A stretch of DNA of 20,967 bases. Origin: JARYMI01 sp037444845. Lineage in GTDB: Bacteria; Acidobacteriota; Aminicenantia; Aminicenantales; UBA8522. Position 1 is the first letter of the stretch. The number at the start of each line of letters is the position of its first letter. The translations under genes were made by a program, and so were the position numbers. Below are positions 7,278 to 15,076 of the stretch, one piece after another. The notes beneath the pieces are model-generated. The model was given only the letters and a program-made list of their open reading frames with translations, made no database searches and was not told where the DNA came from. The stretch spans positions 1 through 20,967 of the forward strand of contig JBBILQ010000050.1 of assembly GCA_037444845.1 (NCBI GenBank), in the 5' to 3' direction.

Positions 7278-8606
7278 ATCAGTAGTGTCCAGTTAAGAAA
7301 ATAAAAAAGTCATTCATGATGAACATAACACACAGGATACGGCCTATTTTTGTCGTAATCGATTTGAACGCGATTTTGTATAATCGGGGCTCTTCTGATT
7401 CGAAATATCAAGGAGCGACCGATGAATACGCAACCTACCGTCTTCGCCCAGATCATGGCTTTTCTGCCCCTGCACGAGTTTCGAAAATGCGTCCGGCGTT
7501 ATCAGGGGGACTACAAAGTCCGGAGATTTGCGTGCCTCGACCAGTTCTTCTGTCTGGCCTTTGCCCAGCTGACTTACCGGGAAAGCCTCCGCGACATCGT
7601 GTCCTGCCTGGGAAGCATGACGAGCCGGCTCTATCATATGGGCATCCGCGGCCGCATCTCCCGCAACAACTTGGCCAATGCCAACGAAGCGCGGGACTGG
7701 CGCATCTACGCCGACTTCGCCCAGGTGCTCATCGCCGAGGCCCGTCGACTCTACCGCGACGAGGACATCGGCCTGGACCTCAAGAACACAATTTACGCTT
7801 TCGATTCTACCACGATCGACTTGTGCCTGTCGCTTTTCCCTTGGGCCCGATTCCGCAAACGCAAGGGGGCGATCAAGCTCCATACGCTTCTCGACCTGCG
7901 TGGATCGATCCCTTCTTTTATCCATATGACAGAAGGAAAAACGCACGATGTCCGGATCCTCGACGATCTCCCGCTCGAGCCCGGATCCTTCTATATCTTG
8001 GACCGGGCGTATCTGGACTTCTTCCGGCTCTACACCCTTCATCAACACCGAGTGTTTTTCGTCATCCGGGCCAAGTCGAATCTCCAGTCGCGCCGGGTCT
8101 ACTCGCGGGCCGTCGATAAAACCATGGATCTGATCTCTGACCAAACGATCCTCCTGACCGGACCAAAATCGAAAACCGAATATCCCGAACATCTGCGCCG
8201 GGTCCGCTTCTATGACCGCGAGAACGACCGCCGACTGACCTTCCTGACAAACAACTTTCTTCAGCCCGCCCTGACCATCGCCCAGCTCTATAAGCTTCGT
8301 TGGCAGGTCGAACTGTTCTCCCGCTGGATCAAACAAAACCTGCGGATCAAGTCGTTCTATGGGACATCGGAAAACGCAGTGCGCACGCAGATCTGGGTCG
8401 CCATCACAGTTTACGCGCTCGTCGCCATCATTAAGAAGAGGTTGTCGCTGGAACTCCCGCTCTACACTTTTTTGCAGATTTTGAGCGTTACCGCGTTCGA
8501 GAAAGTCCCGCTGAATCAACTGCTTACAGAAAAAGGCGGTCATGAAGATATGCTCGACGACTGTAAACAATTACCTTTGTTTAACTTATAACTGGACAGC
8601 ACTGAT
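7278..8606 (+). mobile_element. Complete IS4-family insertion sequence (ISPepr1-like)
   Basis: About 1.33 kb bounded by 18-bp imperfect terminal inverted repeats: ATCAGTAGTGTCCAGTTA at 7278-7295, and at 8589-8606 the reverse complement of ATCAGTGCTGTCCAGTTA (16 of 18 match). The only gene inside is a full-length transposase. I could not find a clean target-site duplication in the flanks (…AAGCCAG and AAGTAG…), so the exact ends may be a few bases inside these arms or the duplication has decayed. Confidence 0.85.
7422..8591 (+). CDS. IS4-family DDE transposase, intact
   Basis: 389 residues. It has the N-terminal DUF4372-type region (FLPLHEFRKCVRRYQGDYKV) followed by the DDE transposase domain. 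Catalytic residues are visible: D128 in YAFDSTTIDL, D194 in YILDRAYLD, and E297 in the IS4 signature Y290-x2-R293-x3-E297-x6-K304 (YKLRWQVELFSRWIK). AAGGAG lies 7 bp before the ATG, and a TATAAT lies upstream at 7379-7384 without a good -35. The stop is just inside the right inverted repeat. Nothing suggests inactivation. A 408-codon antisense frame over it is a shadow. Confidence 0.95.
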   Translation: MNTQPTVFAQIMAFLPLHEFRKCVRRYQGDYKVRRFACLDQFFCLAFAQLTYRESLRDIVSCLGSMTSRLYHMGIRGRISRNNLANANEARDWRIYADFAQVLIAEARRLYRDEDIGLDLKNTIYAFDSTTIDLCLSLFPWARFRKRKGAIKLHTLLDLRGSIPSFIHMTEGKTHDVRILDDLPLEPGSFYILDRAYLDFFRLYTLHQHRVFFVIRAKSNLQSRRVYSRAVDKTMDLISDQTILLTGPKSKTEYPEHLRRVRFYDRENDRRLTFLTNNFLQPALTIAQLYKLRWQVELFSRWIKQNLRIKSFYGTSENAVRTQIWVAITVYALVAIIKKRLSLELPLYTFLQILSVTAFEKVPLNQLLTEKGGHEDMLDDCKQLPLFNL

Positions 8607-8658
8607 AAGTAGTATTCTTTCTCAGAATTCTAAAGGGCTTTTTGGTTTGCGTCGGGGT

Positions 8659-9057
8659 TCAGTCCTGTTTCTCTTCGGCTTCGGCGATTTCCTGACAGAG
8701 TTTATAGACTTTTTTCATAAGGACTGACGTCTCGAAAGGCTTCTCGATGAATTCATCAGCCATTGACTCGCGCAGGGCGTCTTTTGCTGTCGCGCCTTTA
8801 TAAACAGCGGTCATTAAAATGACCTTTGTCTTGCTCAACTCCGGGTTTTCTTTGATCCTTTTGCAGACTTCGATGCCGTCGATCTTGGGCAAGAGAAAAT
8901 CGCAGATGACGATGTCGGGCTTCTCCTGGATAGCTAGTTCATAGCCGGATTCCCCGTCGCGAGTAGAAAAGACGTAAAATTCGCTTCTGGTCAGGATGCC
9001 TTCAAGGAGACGAACCGTGACCCTGTCGTCGTCGATGATGACAATCTTGTTGTTCAT
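8659..9057 (-). CDS. Single-domain response regulator (CheY-like receiver)
   Basis: 132 residues, receiver domain only. The acidic pocket is D9-D10-D11, the phospho-acceptor is D53 in VICDFLLPKIDG, the switch threonine is T83 in VILMTAVY, and the conserved lysine is K106 in FIEKPF. It should accept phosphate but has no output domain. No histidine kinase or chemotaxis gene is nearby, so its partner and output are unknown. No strong Shine-Dalgarno precedes the ATG at 9057. It lies just beyond the IS4 element, whose insertion may have separated it from former neighbours. Confidence 0.9.
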   Translation of the reverse strand: MNNKIVIIDDDRVTVRLLEGILTRSEFYVFSTRDGESGYELAIQEKPDIVICDFLLPKIDGIEVCKRIKENPELSKTKVILMTAVYKGATAKDALRESMADEFIEKPFETSVLMKKVYKLCQEIAEAEEKQD

Positions 9058-9225
9058 CGCTGGGCAGTATTTCTTTTTAAACCCTGAGCAAAGCCCATCA
9101 AATATACAGCCTGAGCTTGAGCTCTGTCAAACAATTCATGGCTCTTTAACGAAAAGTGGGGTAGAGAAAAAAAGCCAGGGAGGATGGTCACCCGCTTTTC
9201 GCAACAGAGCCACGATTCATTCTTG

Positions 9226-9254
9226 TTGACGGCGTGAGGATTTTTCTTTATTGT
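9226..9254 (+). promoter_or_regulatory. Sigma-70-type promoter for the DUF6599-like operon
   Basis: TTGACG (9226-9231), a 17-bp spacer, then TATTGT (9249-9254). The predicted start is near 9261. It overlaps the alternative GTG start at 9234, which argues for the ATG at 9297. Confidence 0.45.
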
Positions 9255-9296
9255 ACGGAAGATGTTTATATCACGTTAAGAAGGCGAGCCCGACCG

Positions 9297-10184
9297 ATGA
9301 CAATTCTTAGATTTTGTCCTCTCTTGCTCGCCGTTCTCGCTGCGGGAGGCACGGTGAACACTCTTCCGCAGGCCATTCCCACAAAGATCCTGGACTGGGA
9401 GGCGTTTGGAAAAGACCAAGTCTATGACCGAAAAACGATATTCAATTACATAGACGGCGGCGCCGAGGTCTATCTTGCCTTTGATCTCAGGGGAGTTTTC
9501 GTCCGCACCTACAGGGCTCCGTCGGGCGATGAAATTGTCCTCGATATTTTCGATATGGGCTCTCCGGAGGAAGCCTACGGCGTGTTCTCCTGCGACCGGC
9601 AGGACCCGGAAGTCGGGATCGGCCAGGAAGCGACCTTCGTGCCGGGGCTTCTCCGGTTCTGGCAGGGACGCTATTTCGTCTCAATCAGTTCTGCAGGCGA
9701 AGAGGAAAAAGCAGAGAAGGCCATCCTCGAGCTTGGGATGGACGTCGCTTCTCTTCTCGGTCCACCGGGAGAGCTTCCTCCCCTTCTCCGGATTTTGCCG
9801 CCGGAAGGACTGATCAAGAGAAAAATCAGCTATTTTCACGGCGCCATCAGCTTGAACAACAGGTATTTCGTGGCCAGCGAGAACATCCTGGGGCTCGACA
9901 GGGGAAAGACTGACTGCGTTTTCGCAGAGTATGAGGAGGGAGGCAAAGAAACGGCAAAGCTGTTAGTTGTCCGCTATCCTGATGAATCGCAGGCGAAGGC
10001 CGCTCTTCAATCCTTCGTGAAAGGCTATCTTCCTGATGCCGCACGAGAAGGAGCAGCGAGAGTCGAAAATAAAAAATGGGTGCTCGGCCGGAAGCATCAA
10101 AATTTTTTGGCCGTCGTTTTCGAAGCCGCATCCAAAGAGCGGGCAGAAAGCCTTTTCGCCGCCGTGCGCTTTCCCGCCGAGTGA
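9297..10184 (+). CDS. Exported DUF6599-like protein of unknown function
   Basis: 295 residues from the ATG at 9297. The first ~27 residues are a Sec signal peptide (MTILRFCPLLLAVLAAGG). The rest resembles the DUF6599 family: FNYIDGGAEVYLAFDLRG near the N-terminus, IFDMGSPEEAYGVFSCDR, then a repeat of the same half-fold (KISYFHGAISLNNRYFVASEN, VVRYPDESQAKAALQSFVKG). The family is known from Acidobacteriota-like and related genomes but has no assigned reaction. A longer frame from a GTG at 9234 is rejected because a promoter overlaps it; AGAAGG lies 15 bp upstream of 9297. The stop sits 7 bp before the next gene and overlaps that gene's ribosome site, so the two are cotranscribed. Confidence 0.75.
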   Translation: MTILRFCPLLLAVLAAGGTVNTLPQAIPTKILDWEAFGKDQVYDRKTIFNYIDGGAEVYLAFDLRGVFVRTYRAPSGDEIVLDIFDMGSPEEAYGVFSCDRQDPEVGIGQEATFVPGLLRFWQGRYFVSISSAGEEEKAEKAILELGMDVASLLGPPGELPPLLRILPPEGLIKRKISYFHGAISLNNRYFVASENILGLDRGKTDCVFAEYEEGGKETAKLLVVRYPDESQAKAALQSFVKGYLPDAAREGAARVENKKWVLGRKHQNFLAVVFEAASKERAESLFAAVRFPAE

Positions 10185-10191
10185 GGTCATC

Positions 10192-11076
10192 ATGAAAAAT
10201 ATCGTCACCCGCCGCGATTTCATCCGTGGAACGGCCGCGGCCGTTCTGGGCGCAGCAGCCGCTGGACTCTCCAAGGTGTCGCCGGCCCAGGAGCCCAAAT
10301 CTCGCGTTATCCTCATCCGGCATCCCGATGCTCTTGACGAAAATTCCGAGTTCAATGACGCGGTTATCCAGCAGATGTTAGACGAGGCTGTGATGAAGCT
10401 CGTCGACCGGAGCGATCCAGTTGCGGCCTTCCGGCTCCTCGTCAACCCTGATGATATCGTCGGAATCAAAAGCAACGTCTGGTCCTATCTTCCCACGCCG
10501 GCAGCCGTCGAAACGGCCATCAAGCGGCGCCTGTTAGACGCCGGGGTCAGGGAAGAACACATCAGCATCGACGACCACACCGTGCGGACAAACCCGGTTT
10601 TTGTCAAATCGACGGCTCTCATCAACGTGAGGCCGCTCAGAACGCATTATCTGGCGGGAATGTCGGGCTGCATCAAGAACTACATCATGTTCGGCGAATC
10701 CCCGGAGGCCTTCCACCCCGACAGCTGCGCCTCGCTGGGGGCAGCCTTTCTCCTCCCCCAGGTCAAGGGGAAGACCCGGCTGAACATCCTTTGCGCCCTG
10801 ACCCCCCAGTACCATGGCCGGGGTCCCCATCATTTTAGCCGGCGCTTTGTCTGGAACTACAAGGGTCTCCTGGTCAGCCAGGACCCCGTGGCAGTGGATA
10901 CCATAGCGCTGAGGCTGATCATGGCCAAGCGCCGCCAGGAACTCGGGCCCGGTCAAGAGCTCCCGCCCGTTCCTAAACATATCCAGACCGCCGATACAAC
11001 ATACGGTCTTGGCACGAGCGATCTCAATAAAATTGAGCTCATAAAGTTAGGCTGGCTCGATGGCGCGATGATTTAG
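10192..11076 (+). CDS. Tat-exported DUF362-domain protein
   Basis: 294 residues. The N-terminus has a twin-arginine signal (TRRDFIRGTAAAVLGAAAAG), implying export of a folded protein, often one that binds a cofactor. The DUF362 region is visible as NPDDIVGIKSNVWSYLPTPA, AIKRRLLDAGVREEHISIDD and a C-terminal SQDPVAVDTIALRLI. DUF362 proteins are often iron-sulfur linked, but no CxxCxxC ferredoxin motif is present here. The start at 10192 is set by GAGGT 4-5 bp upstream, overlapping the previous stop; an ORF reaching back to 10036 is a shadow of the DUF6599-like gene. Biochemical role unknown. Confidence 0.8.
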   Translation: MKNIVTRRDFIRGTAAAVLGAAAAGLSKVSPAQEPKSRVILIRHPDALDENSEFNDAVIQQMLDEAVMKLVDRSDPVAAFRLLVNPDDIVGIKSNVWSYLPTPAAVETAIKRRLLDAGVREEHISIDDHTVRTNPVFVKSTALINVRPLRTHYLAGMSGCIKNYIMFGESPEAFHPDSCASLGAAFLLPQVKGKTRLNILCALTPQYHGRGPHHFSRRFVWNYKGLLVSQDPVAVDTIALRLIMAKRRQELGPGQELPPVPKHIQTADTTYGLGTSDLNKIELIKLGWLDGAMI

Positions 11077-11161
11077 CCATGGAACCATCTTCTATGACTG
11101 GGTGCTATGGTGGCCAATCGATGGATTGCCCAGAGCAGGGCATAACAGAGGACAAGAAATC

Positions 11162-13024
11162 GTGAAAAAAGCACCGCCCGTTGCAGCGATCATTCTTGCG
11201 GGGACGTTGGCTGTATTTCTGGGGACAGAGCGGCCGATAGAAGGACAATCGCGTGGTGGCTCTTCCACCAGATTAACCTACGCAGGCTCGGCGCTGTGGA
11301 CGAAAGCGCATGACATTGCCATCGAGGGAAATCTCGGCTATTGTGCCTTCCTCAACGGCCTCGTCATCCTCGACTTAGCGGACCTGAAAAAGCCGGCGTT
11401 CCTTTCTCAGCTCTATCTCGGCGGAGGGTATTCGATTGCGGTCCGGGACAACACAGCTTATGTGGCCGCCGGAAAAGAGGGGCTTAGAATCATCGATGTC
11501 TCAGACCCAAAGTCGCCCCTGCTCAAGGGCGGCGTGGATACAGAAGGCGAAGCCCGCGATATCGCCTTGAGAAAATCTCATGCTTTGATAGCCGACGGCG
11601 CTGAAGGGTTGGTTGTCATTGATATCAGCAACCCAGCCGACCCCAAAACTGTCGGGACCTGGGATTCGCCCGGGGAATCCACGGGGATCGTCATAAGGGA
11701 TGAGTTAGCTTACATAGCCGACGGAAGCGCAGGTCTTCAGGTCGTTAACATCAGAGATCCCGCTAAGCCGGTATCGGCTGGGGCCTGCGACACGGACGGA
11801 AACGCCGAGGATATCACTCTTTCAGGTAACTATGCTTATGTCGCTGATGGCTCCTCAGGCCTCAAAGTCATCGATATTGGTAAGCCATTTTCTCCCAGGC
11901 AGGTCGCATCCCTGACCACTTCAGGATATTGCCGCGGAGTATCAGCAGATGGAAACCTGCTCGGCGCAGGAAACCTCTATGACGGCGGCTACCAGGTCAT
12001 TGACATCTCTAATCCTGCTGCGCCGGCCATCCTGGCGACCAAGAAATACACCATGTATAACGAGAGCTGGAATGTGGTCTTGAAGGGAAAACGGCTCTGC
12101 GTCCTGGACTATTTTTCGGGAATCGGCTTCTTCGACCTCTCGGCACCTGATAAACCGGCAATGACCGGTTTTTATCTCACGCCGAGCTCGATCGTCGCTG
12201 CCGCCGTCCAGGATAAGACTGCCTATGCGGTCGGAGAATTGTCCGGGCTGCGCGTCCTCGATATCAGAGACCCTCTCCGCCCTCGGCCTCTTGCGGCAAC
12301 GAGCATTTTCCGGGGTGTCCACGGCCTGGCTGTCAGCGGCGCCTGCGCCTATGTCACTGACCGCTGGTCTGTCCGTGTTTTTGATATAAGGGATCCATCC
12401 CAAGCCCGTCAAGTGCACGCGATCCGGATTCCCGGCGGCGTGCCCAGGACGATCGTCGTCAAAGGCTCGCTCGCTTATCTTACGGCCGACCACGCCGGTC
12501 TCTACATCATAGATGTTTCTGACCCAAAGACCGCCACGGTCTTGGGCAACTATCCGATGCCGAGGTTCACTTACGGAATGGACATCGTCGGGGACTTTGC
12601 TTATCTCGCCAACAGCGACACGGGGTTTCATGTTGTTGATATCCGAACCCCCCACTCTCCCCAGCTTAGGGGCTCCATCAAGCTCGACGGCGAGCCCTGC
12701 GGCGTTGCGATTCAGGGAAAATATGCTTACGTCGCCAGCGGTCCTTCGGGACTTCAAGTGGTGGACATCAGCAACCCTGCTGCTCCAAAGGTGGCCGGTT
12801 TTTGCGCGACAGAGGATTTCGCCAACGGTGTTGCGGTGAGCGGCAATTTTGCTTACGTGACGGACGCGAACGCCGGGATAAAGAAAATCGATATCAGCCG
12901 TCATGCATCTCCAAAGGTCATCGCCTGGTTCGATACGCCCGGAGAATCGACATGCCCGGTGCTGGCTGGCGAATTTCTCATCGTTCCCGACGCTTTCTCG
13001 CTCCTCGTCTTCAAGCAGAATTGA
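11162..13024 (+). CDS. Secreted LVIVD-repeat beta-propeller protein
   Basis: 620 residues from a GTG at 11162, chosen because AGAGGA lies 9 bp upstream and a signal peptide follows at once (KKAPPVAAIILAGTLAVFLG). The body is about 13 LVIVD repeats (PF08309) of ~42 residues, each ending in a version of GLxVIDISNPxxPxxxG, for example EGLVVIDISNPADPKTVG and SGLQVVDISNPAAPKVAG. One repeat is degenerate (SVRVFDIRDPSQARQV) and a final partial one ends the protein (LLVFKQN). The repeats should form one or two propellers on the outside of the inner membrane. No catalytic or C-terminal anchor domain is seen. It follows the DUF362-like gene after 85 bp, probably in the same transcript. Confidence 0.85.
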   Translation: MKKAPPVAAIILAGTLAVFLGTERPIEGQSRGGSSTRLTYAGSALWTKAHDIAIEGNLGYCAFLNGLVILDLADLKKPAFLSQLYLGGGYSIAVRDNTAYVAAGKEGLRIIDVSDPKSPLLKGGVDTEGEARDIALRKSHALIADGAEGLVVIDISNPADPKTVGTWDSPGESTGIVIRDELAYIADGSAGLQVVNIRDPAKPVSAGACDTDGNAEDITLSGNYAYVADGSSGLKVIDIGKPFSPRQVASLTTSGYCRGVSADGNLLGAGNLYDGGYQVIDISNPAAPAILATKKYTMYNESWNVVLKGKRLCVLDYFSGIGFFDLSAPDKPAMTGFYLTPSSIVAAAVQDKTAYAVGELSGLRVLDIRDPLRPRPLAATSIFRGVHGLAVSGACAYVTDRWSVRVFDIRDPSQARQVHAIRIPGGVPRTIVVKGSLAYLTADHAGLYIIDVSDPKTATVLGNYPMPRFTYGMDIVGDFAYLANSDTGFHVVDIRTPHSPQLRGSIKLDGEPCGVAIQGKYAYVASGPSGLQVVDISNPAAPKVAGFCATEDFANGVAVSGNFAYVTDANAGIKKIDISRHASPKVIAWFDTPGESTCPVLAGEFLIVPDAFSLLVFKQN

Positions 13025-13036
13025 GGTCCATTTTTT

Positions 13037-13184
13037 CTAGCCTGGACTATTCACGAAATGAAAGGAAAAAATCCCCTCTCCCCATGTGGGAGAGGGTCGG
13101 GGTGAGGGGGATCATTCAAAGATTCCCCCTCCCCCCAGGGGAGGGGCCTGCTTTCTGGCATAATTTGTGAATAGGTCAGGCTAG
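13037..13184. repeat. 148-bp MITE-like element with 18-bp terminal inverted repeats (dispersed repeat, copy 2)
   Basis: Left end CTAGCCTGGACTATTCAC (13037-13054) is the inverted match of GTGAATAGGTCAGGCTAG (13167-13184), 16 of 18 bases. Inside are GC hairpins: CCCCTCTCCCC/GGGAGAGGG with GGGGTGAGGGGG, then CCCCCTCCCCCC/GGGGAGGGG. The left ~70 bp match the repeat at 5562. There is no coding capacity, so it would need a transposase acting in trans. The hairpins may also terminate the upstream operon. Confidence 0.75.
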
Positions 13185-13302
13185 TACAAACGCATTAAAT
13201 AGAGTGTCATGCTCCAGAACCCGTGGGAAGGCATCGCGCTTTTTTCGTCTCTTTTCGCTGGGGAAACGCTGGATCTCGAGTCCGATTACGGGAAAGGAGG
13301 CA

Positions 13303-13332
13303 TTGACGGCAGGCGCTCGATTCCGACATAAT
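13303..13332 (+). promoter_or_regulatory. Sigma-70-type promoter for the M48 protease gene
   Basis: TTGACG (13303-13308), 18-bp spacer, CATAAT (13327-13332); each box matches five of six consensus bases. Start near 13339, leaving a ~28-nt leader with AGAGG before the ATG at 13367. Between the repeat at 13184 and this promoter I see nothing else. Confidence 0.55.
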
Positions 13333-13366
13333 GCCAGTATAACACTTTTCCAGAAAAGAGGCGTCC

Positions 13367-14797
13367 ATGAGAAAAACGAGCATTATTCTTGGCATATCGA
13401 TTGTGCTCTTGAGCGCTGCGGGCTGCGCCGTCAACCCCGTCACCGGCAAAAAAGAGCTCAGCCTTATCTCCGTCGAGCAGGAGGTCGCCCTCGGCCGACA
13501 GACCGATGAGGAGATTCGTCAGCAGTTCGGCGTCTACGACGACCCTTCGCTCACTTCCTACGTCGAGAGCATAGGAAAAGCCCTCGTTCCGCATACTCAC
13601 CGGCCCAACCTTGAGTACCACTTCGCTATCTTGGATACTCCTGTCGTCAACGCCTTCGCCGTGCCGGGCGGTTATATTTACCTGACCAGAGGCATCCTCG
13701 CGTTGATGAACTCAGAGGCAGAGATGGCTGTTGTCCTCGGCCACGAGCTCGGCCATGTCAATGCCCGGCACAGCATCCGGCGGATGAGCCAGATGATGCT
13801 GGTTCAGGCCGGCCTGGCAGTCGGGAGCGCCCTGAGCGAGACCTTCGCCGAGATTTCCGGCCTCGCTGGAGTGGGAATACAGCTCCTTTTCCTTAAGTAC
13901 AGCCGCGACGACGAACACCAGGCCGACTCTCTTGGAGTGGAATATTCCCGAAAAGGGGGCTTTAACCCGGGCGAAATGATCGGTTTTTTCGCCTCGCTCG
14001 AAAAATTTGGCGACCTGTCGGGCGGCCGGAGCCTGCCGGGTTTTCTCTCCACCCATCCCCTGACCAAGGACCGAATCCAGGAGGTCAGGCTCATGCTCGC
14101 GGCGAGCGACCAGACGCTTGCCCGCAACGAAAAGATCTACCTCAAAAAGATAGCCGGCCTTGTCTACGGCGACGACCCACGCCAAGGATACGTGGAAGGG
14201 CAGGCGTTTTACCACCCCGACCTGGCCTTCACGTTTTCTGTTCCGGATGGCTGGTCAGTCCAGAACACACCCTCCCGCGTCGTTCTTGTCTCCAAGGATA
14301 AAAACGCTGCGCTTCTTCTTCAGGCTGAAAAGAGTGCCGACCCTCTCCCCGATTACGCCCGCAAGAAAGGCGAGACCATCAAGGGCGGGCGCCTTGTGAG
14401 CGAGGACCGGCTCAACATCCCCGGGTTTTCGTCTTTTCACCAGATGTATGATGTTTCTGAAGAGAACGGCGACCTGCTCCGCCTCCGTCTTTCTCTCATC
14501 CGCAAAGGAGATCTTGTCTACTCGTTTTCTGCCCTGGCCAAATCTCTGGACTTTGCGCGCTACGATTCCTTATTCAAGCGGACAGTCCAGTCTTTCACCG
14601 AGCTCCGTGACCCGAAATATCTGCAGCGCAGCCCCTTGCGTCTCCGCCTCGTTGAGGCCGACGGGCGTCAGACTCTCCAGGAAATTTTCGTCCGGGCAGG
14701 AATGGGAAAAGAACTCTGGCCAAATTTCGCCATCATGAACGGGATGGAGCTCGATGCAATTCCTGTCGCTGGCCGGCTGATCAAAACCGTCTCCTGA
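13367..14797 (+). CDS. M48-family zinc metalloprotease lipoprotein (BepA/LoiP-like)
   Basis: 476 residues. The lipobox LLSAAGC (acylated C20) indicates a membrane-anchored periplasmic lipoprotein. The M48 zinc motif is HELGH (H126, E127, H130), with the third ligand likely E183 in DDEHQAD. Then comes the usual STHPLTKDRI loop. After ~residue 280 there is an extra beta-rich domain (FSVPDGWSVQNTPSRVVLVS) and a LysM-like end (RQTLQEIFVRAGM, NGMELDAIPVAGRLIK). Relatives degrade misfolded outer-membrane proteins; the C-terminal part probably binds a partner or envelope component. It has its own promoter. The GTG/ATG alternatives further upstream lack support. Confidence 0.93.
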   Translation: MRKTSIILGISIVLLSAAGCAVNPVTGKKELSLISVEQEVALGRQTDEEIRQQFGVYDDPSLTSYVESIGKALVPHTHRPNLEYHFAILDTPVVNAFAVPGGYIYLTRGILALMNSEAEMAVVLGHELGHVNARHSIRRMSQMMLVQAGLAVGSALSETFAEISGLAGVGIQLLFLKYSRDDEHQADSLGVEYSRKGGFNPGEMIGFFASLEKFGDLSGGRSLPGFLSTHPLTKDRIQEVRLMLAASDQTLARNEKIYLKKIAGLVYGDDPRQGYVEGQAFYHPDLAFTFSVPDGWSVQNTPSRVVLVSKDKNAALLLQAEKSADPLPDYARKKGETIKGGRLVSEDRLNIPGFSSFHQMYDVSEENGDLLRLRLSLIRKGDLVYSFSALAKSLDFARYDSLFKRTVQSFTELRDPKYLQRSPLRLRLVEADGRQTLQEIFVRAGMGKELWPNFAIMNGMELDAIPVAGRLIKTVS

Positions 14798-14837
14798 GTC
14801 CCTGCCTCTCTTGGGTAAGCATCTCCATTTTTATGAC

Positions 14838-14967
14838 AGAGGGGGGTCCTGTCTTGGTTCACCCCCGGCGCCCCTTCGCGGACCCATTTGTTAATTATTG
14901 GCCGTAATTTTCACGGCATCAAACGCTTGGGCCGGCGGTGGGCCCCCGAACCACGCCACCCCCCTCT
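14838..14967. repeat. 130-bp imperfect palindrome with 10-bp perfect outer arms
   Basis: AGAGGGGGGT at 14838-14847 is the exact inverse of ACCCCCCTCT at 14958-14967. A second inner pair follows: TGGTTC at 14855-14860 and GAACCA at 14948-14953. GGGTCC/GGACCC adds a local hairpin on the left side. The interior is non-coding. This fits a decayed MITE-like or REP-like unit, distinct in sequence from the 13037 element, filling most of the gap between the M48 and transporter genes. Confidence 0.5.
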
Positions 14968-15076
14968 TCTATCCCGGAAGGACATCACATCATCATAGAA
15001 GAAGATGCTTCCGCCTCTTGGTATCCGTTTGACCTTTGTGGCGGGGTTTGCTATAAATGGCGGCTCACCTGAAAGA

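Noticed and set aside
7344..8570. 408-codon open frame antisense to the transposase.
   Set aside because: Shadow of a GC-rich coding gene; its translation has no recognisable domain while the sense strand has full DDE and TIR structure.
9234..9296. GTG start extending the DUF6599-like protein by 21 residues.
   Set aside because: A promoter overlaps it and the signal peptide begins naturally at the ATG at 9297.
11942..12904. 320-codon antisense frame within the LVIVD gene.
   Set aside because: Mirror of the repeated LVIVD codons; the sense strand has 13 family repeats.
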